Source: Hoeflea_A sp965204935 (GTDB taxonomy: Bacteria; Pseudomonadota; Alphaproteobacteria; Rhizobiales; Rhizobiaceae). Taken from it: a DNA stretch of 64,000 bases. Shown in pieces: positions 43,637 to 52,971 of this stretch. A model generated the notes under the pieces. The model made no database searches. It worked only from the letters and a program-made list of their open reading frames with translations, and was not told the DNA's origin. How positions within the stretch are numbered: position 1 is the stretch's first letter; the number at the start of each line of letters is the position of its first letter. The stretch lies in the NCBI RefSeq assembly GCF_965204935.1, contig NZ_CBDBFO010000002.1; one strand, 5' to 3'. The position numbers were made by a program, and so were the translations under genes.

Positions 43637-44217
43637 TGCGAAGCTTTGTAAAAATGACAAGGAAAAATGGAGTCGTTCCGAACTTGGCCCTTTCACATGC
43701 CATTCTCGTATGCCTGACCGAGCGTCCGATGTCGGGCTACGACCTTGCCAAGTTCTTCGACACGTCGATCGCTTTTTTCTGGAAGGCAACGCACCCGCAG
43801 ATCTATCGCGAACTGAAAAAGCTCGGCGAGAAGGGCTACGTGACGGCGGCCGAGGAAATCCAATCCGGAAAGCCGAACCGGTTTGTCTACAGCATTACGG
43901 ATGCGGGCCTCGAAGCGCTCAAGGCATGGTCGCGTGAGCCGGTCGCACTGCCGCTGATCAAGGACGATTTGCTGGTGCGGCTCCAAGCCATTGAACATAT
44001 CGACAAGAAAGCCCTGCGTGAGCAGATTCGTGTGCGTCTGAAGGCGCATCGTGAACAACTCGACCAGTATCATCATATCCGTGATGTCCGCTTCGCCGGT
44101 GGCGCTGCGGTGCCGGAAGACCTCGGCAAGCTCATGGGTCTGGAACTGGGTATGCAGTACGAAAAAGGCTGGATTGCCTGGTGCGAGAGCGTGCTGAAAC
44201 GGCTCGAAAGCGCCTAG
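43636..44217 (+). CDS. PadR-family transcriptional regulator
   Basis: This protein of about 193 residues has a PadR winged helix (LSHAILVCLTERPMSGYDLAKFF, HPQIYRELKKLGEKGYV, KPNRFVYSITDAGLEAL) and a C-terminal coiled-coil dimerisation region (LREQIRVRLKAHREQLDQYHHIR), i.e. the longer PadR subgroup. The start is uncertain: ATGs at 43618, 43636 and 43654 are in frame and none has a clear ribosome site. The first lies inside the operator. It likely represses the divergent NTF2-like/flavoenzyme genes and itself. Confidence 0.88.
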   Translation: MRSFVKMTRKNGVVPNLALSHAILVCLTERPMSGYDLAKFFDTSIAFFWKATHPQIYRELKKLGEKGYVTAAEEIQSGKPNRFVYSITDAGLEALKAWSREPVALPLIKDDLLVRLQAIEHIDKKALREQIRVRLKAHREQLDQYHHIRDVRFAGGAAVPEDLGKLMGLELGMQYEKGWIAWCESVLKRLESA

Positions 44218-44224
44218 ATGCGCT

Positions 44225-46618
44225 CTAGAGCCGGACCGATCGCAGCCTCAGCGCATTGGCAATCACGGAAACCGACGAAAGGCTCATGGCCGCCGCGGCG
44301 ATCATCGGCGAAAGCAGGCTGCCGGTCAGTGGATAAAGCACACCGGCGGCGATCGGGATCCCGGCCGTATTGTAGGCAAAAGCGAAGAACAGGTTCTGCT
44401 TGATGTTGCGCAACGTTGCGCGCGCAAGCCGGCGTGCACGCACGATCCCCGACAGATCGCCGCCCAACAGTGTTATACCCGCACTTTCAACCGCCACATC
44501 CGCACCCGTTCCCATGGCGATCCCGACATCGGCGGCGGCAAGTGCCGGTGCATCGTTGACGCCGTCACCCGCCATGGCAACGCGCTTTCCCTGTGCCTTC
44601 AGATCATCAACCAGTTGTTTCTTGTCCGCCGGAAGGACGCCCGCATTGACCTGGTCGATACCGAGCCGCGCCGCGACCGCATTGGCTGTGATTTCATTGT
44701 CGCCCGTGGCCATGACGACGGTGATGTCCTGGTCGTGAAGCGCCTGAATGGCCGTTCCCGCATCGGCCTTGACCGGATCGGCAACTGCAACAATGCCGGC
44801 AAGATCACCCTCGATGGCAACATACATTGCTGTTTTGCCGTCGTGCCGAAGGCCCTCGGCGACCGATGCCGCTGCCGACAGATCGATCTGCAGCGCCTCC
44901 ATCAGCGCCTCGTTGCCCAGCGCCACGTCGCGTCCGGTCACTGTTCCGGCGACACCCTTGCCGGTGATCGCCTCGAACTTGATCATGGTCTCGAGCGTGA
45001 GCTTTGCGTCTTCGGCGCCCTGAACGATCGCCTCCGCCAGAGGATGCTCGGATCCTTTTTCCAGTGTCGCGGCAAGTCTGAGGATCGTGTCCTTGTCGTG
45101 CCCGGACAGGCTGACAACATCGGTCAGTTCCGGCCGGCCCTCTGTCAGTGTGCCGGTCTTGTCGACGATGAGCACGTCAATGGCGCCAAGGGCCTCCAGC
45201 GCCCGCGCATCCTTCACAAGGACGCCGGCCTGGGCACCGCGTCCAGTCGCCGTCATGATCGACATGGGTGTCGCGAGGCCAAGTGCACATGGGCAGGCAA
45301 TGATCAGCACGGACACCGCAGAGATCATGGCGAAAATGAAGGCAGGTGAGGGACCGACCAGAAGCCACACGATGAAAGCGATCACCGCGACGGCGACAAC
45401 CGTGGGAACGAAATAGGATGCCACCTTGTCCGCCATGCCCTGGATGGACGCCTTGGAGCGCTGGGCGGTGGAGACCATGTCAACAATCTGTGCGAGCGTC
45501 GTTTCGCTTCCGACCCGCTTTGCCGCCATGACGAGGCTGCCGTTTTTGTTGAGGTTTCCACCGGTAAGCACGTCGCCGGTCGTCTTTTCGACCGCAACGG
45601 GTTCGCCCGTGATCATGCTTTCATCAACCGCGCTGCGTCCTTCGATGACGAGCCCGTCAACCGGGACACGATCCCCCGGACGCACCCTCAGGCGATCCCC
45701 CTCGAGCACATTTTCCAGCGGGGCGTCATACTCTTCACCGTCGTCAAGAACCCGCCTTGCGGTTTTCGGAGCCAGGTCCAGAAGGGCCCTGATTGCATCG
45801 CCGGTGCGCTCGCGCGCGCGCAATTCAAGAACCTGTCCGGCGAAGATGAGCGTCACGATCACCGCGGCGGCCTCGAAGTAGACCGGCACGTGCCCGCCGT
45901 CGGCCTGAAACTGATCGGGAAAAAGGCCCGGGAGGAAAGCAGCAACGACGCTGTAGGCATAGGCTGCACACACGCCAATGGTAATCAGCGTCCACATATT
46001 GAATGTGAGCGTGCGGATTGACTGGATTCCGCGCTCGAAAAACGGCAGTGCGGCCCAAAGCACCACCGGACTGGCCAGAACGAACTCGATGTAGATGGAC
46101 AATCTCTCGCCCAACAGCGAACGAACGGGAAGCCCGACCATTGGACCCATTGTGATCACCAGAAGGGGGATTGCGCAAACGATGCTGACGGTCAGCCGAC
46201 GTGAAAAATCAATCAGCTCTTCGTTGGGTCCGCCCGGCGCCGCGCCGACGGGTTCCAGCGCCATGCCGCAGATCGGGCAGGCGCCGGGCACGTCGCGAAT
46301 GACTTCCGGATGCATCGGACAAGTATAGGTCGTATCCGGCTGCGCTTCTTGCGCGATGCGCCCGGCGTTTCCGGAGGCATAGAAATAGGGATCAAGGTCG
46401 AATTTGTCCCGGCACTTTTCGGAGCAAAAAGCAAAGTCCGATCCACCGAACTGCGCATGCGGCGTGCGCTCAGTCACATCGACCTGCATGCCGCACACTG
46501 GATCGATTTTGGAGCCGGCCTCCGCCGCCCGTTCCTTCACCGCCGTCGATGCCTTGTCCTGTTTGTTGTCCGGCACACCCGCTGGATCGGCGGGTGCCGC
46601 ATCTGTCTTTTCACGCAT
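44225..46618 (-). CDS. Copper-type P1B ATPase with YHS and heavy-metal-binding domains
   Basis: This 797-residue P-type ATPase has an N-terminal YHS domain (IDPVCGMQVDV) and a zinc-ribbon-like heavy-metal-binding domain (YTCPMHPEV...CPICGMALEP). The core has IACPCALGLATP (CPC metal site), TGEP, VDKTGTLTEG (phosphorylated Asp), GSEHPLAEA and MAGDGVNDAPALA. It lacks the usual N-terminal CxxC HMA domains. CPC plus YHS indicates Cu(I) export, possibly Ag(I). ATG 46618 is preferred because GGAG lies upstream. It is convergent with padR, 7 bp apart. Confidence 0.92.
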   Translation of the reverse strand: MREKTDAAPADPAGVPDNKQDKASTAVKERAAEAGSKIDPVCGMQVDVTERTPHAQFGGSDFAFCSEKCRDKFDLDPYFYASGNAGRIAQEAQPDTTYTCPMHPEVIRDVPGACPICGMALEPVGAAPGGPNEELIDFSRRLTVSIVCAIPLLVITMGPMVGLPVRSLLGERLSIYIEFVLASPVVLWAALPFFERGIQSIRTLTFNMWTLITIGVCAAYAYSVVAAFLPGLFPDQFQADGGHVPVYFEAAAVIVTLIFAGQVLELRARERTGDAIRALLDLAPKTARRVLDDGEEYDAPLENVLEGDRLRVRPGDRVPVDGLVIEGRSAVDESMITGEPVAVEKTTGDVLTGGNLNKNGSLVMAAKRVGSETTLAQIVDMVSTAQRSKASIQGMADKVASYFVPTVVAVAVIAFIVWLLVGPSPAFIFAMISAVSVLIIACPCALGLATPMSIMTATGRGAQAGVLVKDARALEALGAIDVLIVDKTGTLTEGRPELTDVVSLSGHDKDTILRLAATLEKGSEHPLAEAIVQGAEDAKLTLETMIKFEAITGKGVAGTVTGRDVALGNEALMEALQIDLSAAASVAEGLRHDGKTAMYVAIEGDLAGIVAVADPVKADAGTAIQALHDQDITVVMATGDNEITANAVAARLGIDQVNAGVLPADKKQLVDDLKAQGKRVAMAGDGVNDAPALAAADVGIAMGTGADVAVESAGITLLGGDLSGIVRARRLARATLRNIKQNLFFAFAYNTAGIPIAAGVLYPLTGSLLSPMIAAAAMSLSSVSVIANALRLRSVRL

Positions 46619-46686
46619 CAATGGCTCCGCTGGCTCGCGCAAACGCAGCTTATAATATGTAACTTTTTACTAAAAATACCAGCGGC

Positions 46687-46725
46687 TTGACACCTGGCCG
46701 CCGTCGATCCGCAGCCGGGTGTCAA
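46687..46725 (-). terminator. Inverted repeat at the 3' end of the DUF992 gene
   Basis: TTGACACCTGGC (46687-46698) pairs with GCCGGGTGTCAA (46714-46725), 12 bp with one wobble, just downstream of the DUF992 stop. It is a good stem but no long T-tract follows. It may terminate or protect that transcript, and it precedes the copper ATPase gene on the same strand. Confidence 0.5.
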
Positions 46726-46733
46726 AGAGACGT

Positions 46734-47273
46734 TTATCGCGATGCAGCATCGCTGGAGAGCGTCAGTGCGCCAATGCCCGCGGATGCGTTCAGACCGAGA
46801 TTGCTGCTGACACTGACCGGGACAAGATTGAGATTGTTCTTCAGATTGCCGACCAGAACATTGGCGCCGACGCCGATACCGAGACCCGCGGCGGCGGACA
46901 CTCCGACATAGGTACCGTCGAGCCTGCCTTGCGGCACCTGGAAACTCGGAGCATAGACGGCCCAGACCAGCCTCTCGCTTCGCTTGAATCCAATGTCCGG
47001 ACCGACCTTGGTTATCGATCCGGTGTAATACTCATAGGATTGGCCGGCGTGTCGGCCCCGAAAGGTGCAGTCAAGGTCGCTTGACGAGCCGATGACATAC
47101 CCGAATCCGCCATTGCTCGAGCAGTTCAGCATTCCAATCTTGGTGAAGTGGCGCTTTGGTGCGGCAGCCTGCGGGATTTCCTCCGGCGGGGTATCGGCCG
47201 CCTGGATCGGCGCAGCCATCACCATGACAGCCACGGCCGCTGTGATCGTTGTGGCCAGTTTTCCGTTTTTCAT
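46734..47273 (-). CDS. Secreted DUF992 protein
   Basis: This 179-residue protein has a signal peptide (ITAAVAVMVMAAPIQAADTPP). The mature part contains IGMLNCSSNGGFGYVIGSSSDLDCTF and ends in glycine-rich VGVSAAAGLGIGVGANVLVGN, the DUF992 pattern found in alphaproteobacterial periplasmic or outer-membrane proteins of unknown role. Two conserved cysteines may form a disulfide. GGAGAG upstream of the ATG fixes the start. Confidence 0.85.
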   Translation of the reverse strand: MKNGKLATTITAAVAVMVMAAPIQAADTPPEEIPQAAAPKRHFTKIGMLNCSSNGGFGYVIGSSSDLDCTFRGRHAGQSYEYYTGSITKVGPDIGFKRSERLVWAVYAPSFQVPQGRLDGTYVGVSAAAGLGIGVGANVLVGNLKNNLNLVPVSVSSNLGLNASAGIGALTLSSDAASR

Positions 47274-47599
47274 CGCTTCTCTCCTGCTCGAAAAGGACCG
47301 GCCGATCCGTGCCGGCGGCCCAAATCCAAATGACGCGCCATCCCTGTGGAGCGCCAATAGAGACTGCGGATTCGCGGCCAAATTTGGCCAAGATTGTGTT
47401 GGTTGTCTGGTATTCCTGTGCCGTTTCGAAGTCCTTGGCTTCCGACGTGACAAACGCCGGAGCCGGGCTACGCATCGAATATTTCACAATAATTCTTGAT
47501 CGTGTAATTGACCGAAAGATAGAGTCATCCTTAAGCGGCTAATAGCAGCGGCGACTACGGCCGCTTTCGGGCCGTGCATGATCACGGAGGATCCGGGCA
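47274..47599. other. Gene-free divergent region between the DUF992 and glutamate-synthase-like genes
   Basis: No coding sequence is convincing here. It contains the perfect 14-bp palindrome GGCCAAATTTGGCC (47376-47389) and a strong ribosome site (CGGAGGATCC) for the downstream gene. Promoters for both genes must lie here but are not obvious. Confidence 0.5.
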
Positions 47600-49177
47600 A
47601 TGGTGCGTACTGTCTTTTATGTCCTGTCGGTATTGGCGGTAATCGTCGTCTGGCTGATCTCCCTGGCCTGGTCGCCCTTCATCTGGGCACTGGTAATCGT
47701 CGTGCCCTTGATATTCGTCGGCCTGTACGACATCCACTGGTCCGATCATAACGTCCTGCGCAATTATCCTGTTATTGGCCATCTGCGGTACGCGTTCGAG
47801 TTCATCAGTCCGGAAATCAGGCAGTACTTTGTCGAGAACAACGAGGACGGCAAACCCTACAACCGCATCCATCGCAACCTCGTTTACGCGCGCGCTTCCG
47901 GTACGGTCGACACCCAACCGTTCGGCACCCAGCTCGACATCATGGATGTTGGTTTCACCCGCGGCAGCCATTCGCTGGCGCCGAAATCGGTATCGCGTGA
48001 CGAGGCCCGTCTTGTGGTCGGCGGCTCGGAGTGCAAGCAGCCTTACTCGGCATCCCGCCTCAACATATCGGCCATGAGTTTCGGCGCGTTGAGCCCGACC
48101 GCGATCCACGCCCTGAATGCCGGCGCCAAGCGCGGCAACTTCGCCCACAACACGGGTGAGGGCGGGCTCAGCCCCTATCACCTAGCCGGCGGCGGCGACA
48201 TCATCTTCCAGATCGGCACAGGCTATTTCAGCTGCCGCACTCCCGAAGGCACTTTCGATGAAAGCAAGTTCATCGATATTGCCAATCGGGACGTCGTCAA
48301 GATGATTGAGATCAAACTCTCCCAGGGTGCAAAGCCTGCGCATGGCGGGGTATTGCCGGCGGCGAAGGTTGACGAGGAGATTGCACAAATCCGTGGTGTG
48401 CCTGTCGGCAAGGACGTCATATCGCCGCCCGCACATACCACCTTTTCATCACCGGAAGGCCTGCTCGAATGGGTCGCGCGCCTGCGCGAGGTGAGCAACG
48501 GCAAACCCGTGGGCTTCAAGCTATGCATCGGCCGGCGCCATGAGTTCATGGGCATTGTCAAAGCGATGCTGAAGACGAACATACTGCCTGATTTTATCAC
48601 CATAGACGGCGCGGAGGGCGGCACCGGAGCGGCACCGCTCGAGTTTACCGACCGCCTGGGCGTGCCGATCAATGAAGGTCTGTCCTTCGCGCATTCCTGC
48701 CTCGTCGGCGCGTCGCTGCGCGACAAGCTGCGGATCATTGCCAGCGCCAAGGTCGTTACGGGATTTCACATGGTCGAAAAACTGGCCCTCGGTGCGGACA
48801 TGTGCAACATGGCGCGGCCCATGCTGTTTGCCCTCGGCTGCATTCAGGCCGTGCGCTGCAATACCAACACCTGCCCGACCGGCATAGCGACCCAGGACCG
48901 GCGTCGGGCGGAGGCTGTAGACATAGAGTCACGGCAGATCCGCGTCGCGAATTTTCACGACGCAACGATCGAGAGTTTCCTCGATCTTGTCGGCGCGATG
49001 GGTCTGGAGAAGCCGGAACAATTGACGCCGGACCTGATCTATCAGCGGGTTGCCGACGAAACCGAGCGCACCTATGACGAGGTCTATGCTTTTCTCAAGC
49101 CGGGAGAGCTGCTCGGCAAGGACATCAACTCCGCCTATGCGCATCACTGGGAAAAGGCCCGCGCGGAGGCATTTTAG
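47600..49177 (+). CDS. Membrane-anchored FMN-binding glutamate-synthase-like protein
   Basis: This 525-residue protein has an N-terminal hydrophobic hairpin (residues 1-43) followed by the GltB-type FMN barrel: SRLNISAMSFGALSPTAIHALN, NTGEGGLSPYH, GAKPAHGGVLPA, ITIDGAEGGTGAAPLEF. A [3Fe-4S] motif, CIQAVRCNTNTCPTGIATQ, is also present. It lacks the glutamine amidotransferase domain, so it is not a complete glutamate synthase. Such stand-alone flavoproteins occur widely; their substrate and the reason for membrane anchoring are unknown. GGAGG lies upstream of the ATG. Confidence 0.88.
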   Translation: MVRTVFYVLSVLAVIVVWLISLAWSPFIWALVIVVPLIFVGLYDIHWSDHNVLRNYPVIGHLRYAFEFISPEIRQYFVENNEDGKPYNRIHRNLVYARASGTVDTQPFGTQLDIMDVGFTRGSHSLAPKSVSRDEARLVVGGSECKQPYSASRLNISAMSFGALSPTAIHALNAGAKRGNFAHNTGEGGLSPYHLAGGGDIIFQIGTGYFSCRTPEGTFDESKFIDIANRDVVKMIEIKLSQGAKPAHGGVLPAAKVDEEIAQIRGVPVGKDVISPPAHTTFSSPEGLLEWVARLREVSNGKPVGFKLCIGRRHEFMGIVKAMLKTNILPDFITIDGAEGGTGAAPLEFTDRLGVPINEGLSFAHSCLVGASLRDKLRIIASAKVVTGFHMVEKLALGADMCNMARPMLFALGCIQAVRCNTNTCPTGIATQDRRRAEAVDIESRQIRVANFHDATIESFLDLVGAMGLEKPEQLTPDLIYQRVADETERTYDEVYAFLKPGELLGKDINSAYAHHWEKARAEAF

Positions 49178-49183
49178 AAGCCT

Positions 49184-50476
49184 TCAAGCTGGCTGTCCGT
49201 TGGCTTGCGGCTTTTCCGCGGACCGGTACGCAAGAAGCGCCGTGGCGGCATTGATCAGCGCCAGCGCCAGGATCGCCCAGATAACATGCTGCAAATGCGC
49301 AACCGTGGCCATCGTGAAAGACAATCCTATCCCGACAATGCGAACGGCGACTTTCGATGCGCCGATGCCGATGACCGCGTATTTTTCCGGCGCAACATCC
49401 ATGAAGTAGAGATAGCGCGCCGTAGACACGCCGCGCACCGCCACGGTGACGATGAAGAGCGCGATGGCGTGGATGTATGGTGACGCGACCACAGGGTAGA
49501 AAAAGTTGGCAACAAGCAGGAAACCGGCGAACGCGGCGAGGCACGCGCCCGCGGCCATCACGGTTCGTGTCGATTTGGTTCCGACCAGGCCCCAAAGCGG
49601 CCCCGAAACAATGAGAGCGGTTGCCGATGACAGGATCAGCGCGGCCAGGCCCTTGGGCGATGTGTGGTGCGCAAGGGCCGCCAGTATCGCGTAGAATGGT
49701 ATGGAAAGTTCAACGGTCAAAAGCGCCAGCCGGACGCGAAGGTAGCGGCGAAACCAGTGCATGCCGATCAGGAGGCGGAAGTTTTCAATAGCCTCGCGTG
49801 TCTGCTGCCTGAATGAGAACTTTTGACCGGGTGCGGCGGCGGGCGCTTTCTCCTTTGGGGCCGTTCCCTCGAGTTCGCGCACCAGCAGCATCACGGCGCT
49901 CGCGACGATGAAGCAGACCACGCCGATCGTCACCAGCACAACGTGGCGGTCAAAGGGTGGATCGTCGAAGAATGTGCGGTGTGCCGTCCAGGCCAGTACG
50001 CCGGTAACCACTCCGCCAAGGGTCATGACAGAGTACATCAGCAGCGTCCGGGACCGAGAGTTGAGCACTTCTCCATAGAAGCCGGCAGTCAGGATCGCCT
50101 GATACTCGGACGCGGCGCGAACGACCAGAATGACCAGGACAAACGAGATCGCGACGACGAGGGTCGTTCCGAACGCAGCGGCAGCAAGGGCGACAATAAA
50201 AGCGATGGCAAGCACGATATCGGTTGCCGCGAGATCCCGTTTCTTCTGCGCCCTGCGCGCTGCGATCGGGGTCGCAAAGATTGCTGTGAACAGGCAGGCG
50301 GCCTGGCCGAAGGTCACAAGCAAGCCTGCGAGAATAACGGGTAGCTGAAGAGAGATCGCCAGATAGGTCAGCACGACCGAGGGGTTTGCCATCGTCCATG
50401 CGGTGGTTGAAAAAGTGCCTTGTCCGAAGAGGACGGACAGGTTGCGTCTCTCGCTCTTGGATTGGGTGTCGTTCAT
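49184..50476 (-). CDS. MFS-type transporter, paralogue 1 of a tandem pair
   Basis: This 430-residue protein has about twelve hydrophobic segments and the shared N-terminal motif NLSVLFGQGTFSTTAWTMANPSVVLTYLAIS. A charged central loop (residues 200-235) separates the halves. It is paralogous to the next gene upstream: NPxVVLxYLAIS, VRLALxxVELSIPFxAILAALAH and the RALYYLD/RYLYFMD segment match. It is convergent with the flavoprotein gene. Grouped with the dehalogenase module by position, it may import or export an aromatic acid or product. Substrate unknown. Confidence 0.75.
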   Translation of the reverse strand: MNDTQSKSERRNLSVLFGQGTFSTTAWTMANPSVVLTYLAISLQLPVILAGLLVTFGQAACLFTAIFATPIAARRAQKKRDLAATDIVLAIAFIVALAAAAFGTTLVVAISFVLVILVVRAASEYQAILTAGFYGEVLNSRSRTLLMYSVMTLGGVVTGVLAWTAHRTFFDDPPFDRHVVLVTIGVVCFIVASAVMLLVRELEGTAPKEKAPAAAPGQKFSFRQQTREAIENFRLLIGMHWFRRYLRVRLALLTVELSIPFYAILAALAHHTSPKGLAALILSSATALIVSGPLWGLVGTKSTRTVMAAGACLAAFAGFLLVANFFYPVVASPYIHAIALFIVTVAVRGVSTARYLYFMDVAPEKYAVIGIGASKVAVRIVGIGLSFTMATVAHLQHVIWAILALALINAATALLAYRSAEKPQANGQPA

Positions 50477-50506
50477 GCGTATGCCGTGCCTGAAATCGTA
50501 AATAAA

Positions 50507-51796
50507 CTATGCTGCAGCCGGTTTCGCCCGGCCCGATATCGATAGGACAAATATTGCCGTACAGAGGTTAAGAAAAGACACAAAGCCGATGGCCCATGCA
50601 ACATGTTGTGTGTGAGCCAGCGTCGCCATGAGTGCGGCCAGCACCACGCTCCAGACCTTCACGACGCTCTTCGAGATTGCCAGGCCGGCAACGCGATGTT
50701 CCTTTGGTGCGTTGTCCAGATAATAAAGTGCCCTTGCGTTGGTGACCCCTTGGACACCGACAGTAACAGCAAAAAGGGTGATGGAATGGATCACCGTCTT
50801 GTCGATCATCGGTGCGTAGTGATTGATGACAAGGGCACAGCCGCTGGCCGCTGCCAGAGCGGATCCGCAGGCCATCACGGTTCCGTTCGACAGCCGTCCA
50901 ACCGAGCGCCAGATCGGTCCGGCCAGCATCAGGGCCGCTGCCGATGAGATGATCAACGCTGTCAGTCCCTTTTGCGAAGCTCCGTGGGCAAGCGCGGCGA
51001 GTATGGCAAAAAACGGGATTGAAAGTTCAACGTTTTGAAGCGCCAGCCTGACCAGCAGGAAGCGCCTGAACCACGGCATTGTCAGCAACTGCCGCAGTTC
51101 GGTCGCAAAGCCCGAAAGTCCCGTTCTGGCGGACTGGAACACACCCGTCCCACGCTTCGTGCCGCGGTGTTCGCCCGTGCCGCTTTGCAGGCCGCGGACC
51201 TGCAGGACTGAGAGCGCCGCGACGCAGAAGCTCACGACCGCGATTGCGACAACAGCCGAATGTCGCGCAAAAGGCGGATATTCAACGGTTGCGATGTGCA
51301 CAGCCCAGGCAAGCGCAATCGTACAGACGCCGCCAATACCCATCGCTGCATAGGTCAGGCGCTGCCGGTTCTCCGATTGCAGCACATCGGCGATGAAGTC
51401 CCAGTTGATGAGATTCTGATATTCCTCGACAATGCCGATCAGCAGGACGACGACAAGAAAGGCCGCGGTCACAACCCAAATCGATGCCGTCAAGACCGAA
51501 GCCACAGCGATCAAGCTGCAGAGCGCAAGGATCATGTCGGTGCCCGCGATCATGCCCTTTTTATTCACCAGCCGCGATGCGGAATCGGCACCGAAAACGG
51601 CGACACCGACATTGCCCGACCGCCGGATGCTGACGAGCAGTCCGGCCAACAGAACCGGCATCTCCATCGAAATCGCAAGATAGGAAAGAACGACCGCCGG
51701 ATTTGACATGGACCAGCCGATGGTCTGAAGCGCTCGCTGACCGAAAAGGACCGAAAAGTTTCTTTGCTCGTGCGGATTGACCTGAGGCGTATCCAT
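50507..51796 (-). CDS. MFS-type transporter, paralogue 2 of a tandem pair
   Basis: This 429-residue membrane protein with about twelve hydrophobic segments starts MDTPQVNPHEQRNFSVLFGQ and is homologous over its full length to the following gene. ELSIPFFAILAALAHGASQKGLTALI is the best conserved block. The two genes are 30 bp apart on the same strand, so they arose by tandem duplication and are probably co-transcribed. They could be two transporters or a hetero-oligomeric pair. I do not recognise the MFS subfamily. Confidence 0.75.
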   Translation of the reverse strand: MDTPQVNPHEQRNFSVLFGQRALQTIGWSMSNPAVVLSYLAISMEMPVLLAGLLVSIRRSGNVGVAVFGADSASRLVNKKGMIAGTDMILALCSLIAVASVLTASIWVVTAAFLVVVLLIGIVEEYQNLINWDFIADVLQSENRQRLTYAAMGIGGVCTIALAWAVHIATVEYPPFARHSAVVAIAVVSFCVAALSVLQVRGLQSGTGEHRGTKRGTGVFQSARTGLSGFATELRQLLTMPWFRRFLLVRLALQNVELSIPFFAILAALAHGASQKGLTALIISSAAALMLAGPIWRSVGRLSNGTVMACGSALAAASGCALVINHYAPMIDKTVIHSITLFAVTVGVQGVTNARALYYLDNAPKEHRVAGLAISKSVVKVWSVVLAALMATLAHTQHVAWAIGFVSFLNLCTAIFVLSISGRAKPAAA

Positions 51797-51838
51797 GTCT
51801 TGTCCGGCGTTTTCCGAGATCTTGCTCTGCTTTCCCTG

Positions 51839-52801
51839 TTACGCCGCCGTCCACGGCGTCTCGGCAATAGGAGTCAGAGGCGAGCCGTTCACGAACCAGT
51901 TCGTGAGATTGTCGACAAGCAACTGCGCCATGGCGTTTCTGGTGTGGACTGAGGCCGAGGCTACATGCGGAAGCAGGACAACGTGGTCCATGGAAAGAAG
52001 TTCCGGCGGCACATGCGGTTCATTCTCGAAAACATCCAGCCCGGCCGCCATGATCGTCCGATCTTGAAGCGCCGTGACCAGGGCGGCTTCGTCGACGGTG
52101 GAACCGCGACCGATATTTATGAATGTGCCTTCCGGACCGAGTGCCTGGAATATCTCTGCGTTAATCAGGCCGCGGGTTGCTTCTCCGCCCGGCGCCGCGC
52201 ACATCAGGATATCGCAGTGAGTCGCAAGTTCGCGCAGACTGGAGATGTAAGGGTAGGGGACGTCCCGTACCCGGGTTCGGTTGTGGTAGCAGACCTCCAT
52301 TCCCATGGCCTGCGCACGTTGCGCAATCGCCCGGCCGATGCGTCCAAGGCCGAATATCCCCATGCGCTTGCCGCGCAGGGTGCCGCGCGTCAGGGGATAG
52401 TGTTTCTTCCAGTTGCCCGCGCGAAGCCAACGTTCTGCCGCTGAAAGCTCGCGGACGGTCATGATCGTCAGCCCGATGGCGCTGTCGGCAACTTCTTCGG
52501 TCAGCACATCCGGCGTGTTCGTGACGATGATGTTTCTGGCCGCGGCATGGGCAACATCGACATTGTCAAATCCGACACCGTAGTTGGCTATGATTTCAAG
52601 CTCTGGAAGCCTGTCTATCAATTCCGAGTCGATGCGTCGGGCAGGGCTGCTCGCCATGCCGCGAATTTTGTCTCCAACCGTATTCAACAATATCTCCGCC
52701 TCATCGTCCGCGGGCAGGTCATGTGTCGCGAAGGAATCGGCCAGGCTGTCCCGCACAAGTGGCATCATGCCGCCGACGATCAGAATTTCCGGATTTGGCA
52801 T
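51839..52801 (-). CDS. D-isomer 2-hydroxyacid dehydrogenase (glyoxylate/hydroxypyruvate reductase-like)
   Basis: This 320-residue NAD(P)-dependent enzyme has GIFGLGRIGRAIAQRAQAMGM (Rossmann motif), NIGRGSTVDEAAL with the catalytic Arg, DVFENEPHVPPEL with the Glu, and LLPHVASAS with the catalytic His. It reduces 2-oxoacids to D-2-hydroxyacids. It is probably the first gene of an operon with the two MFS genes (42 bp gap) and is divergent from marR-rdhA. A link to halo-aromatic metabolism is inferred only from position. Confidence 0.88.
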   Translation of the reverse strand: MPNPEILIVGGMMPLVRDSLADSFATHDLPADDEAEILLNTVGDKIRGMASSPARRIDSELIDRLPELEIIANYGVGFDNVDVAHAAARNIIVTNTPDVLTEEVADSAIGLTIMTVRELSAAERWLRAGNWKKHYPLTRGTLRGKRMGIFGLGRIGRAIAQRAQAMGMEVCYHNRTRVRDVPYPYISSLRELATHCDILMCAAPGGEATRGLINAEIFQALGPEGTFINIGRGSTVDEAALVTALQDRTIMAAGLDVFENEPHVPPELLSMDHVVLLPHVASASVHTRNAMAQLLVDNLTNWFVNGSPLTPIAETPWTAA

Positions 52802-52912
52802 CGAGCTTTCCCAGATTGCGATCTCAACCTTTTAGTTGCCTTTGATCCTTCCTTGAAGACACAGTTTTGCCCGAAATCAATTTCCGTGCACAGGCAACCG
52901 TCATTTAATTGA

Positions 52913-52939
52913 CAATGTTAATTAACATTGATAATCAAT
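52913..52939. promoter_or_regulatory. MarR-type operator in the divergent dehalogenase promoter region
   Basis: CAATGTTAATTAACATTG (52913-52930) is a perfect 18-bp palindrome, and the overlapping ATTGATAATCAAT (52927-52939) is a second, 13-bp one. They lie in the 170-bp gap between the 2-hydroxyacid dehydrogenase and MarR genes, 33 bp before the MarR ATG. This is the expected position for MarR autorepression and control of the divergent operon. Confidence 0.75.
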
Positions 52940-52971
52940 CTGAGGAATGTTGATCTGCAGGAGTGTAAGCG

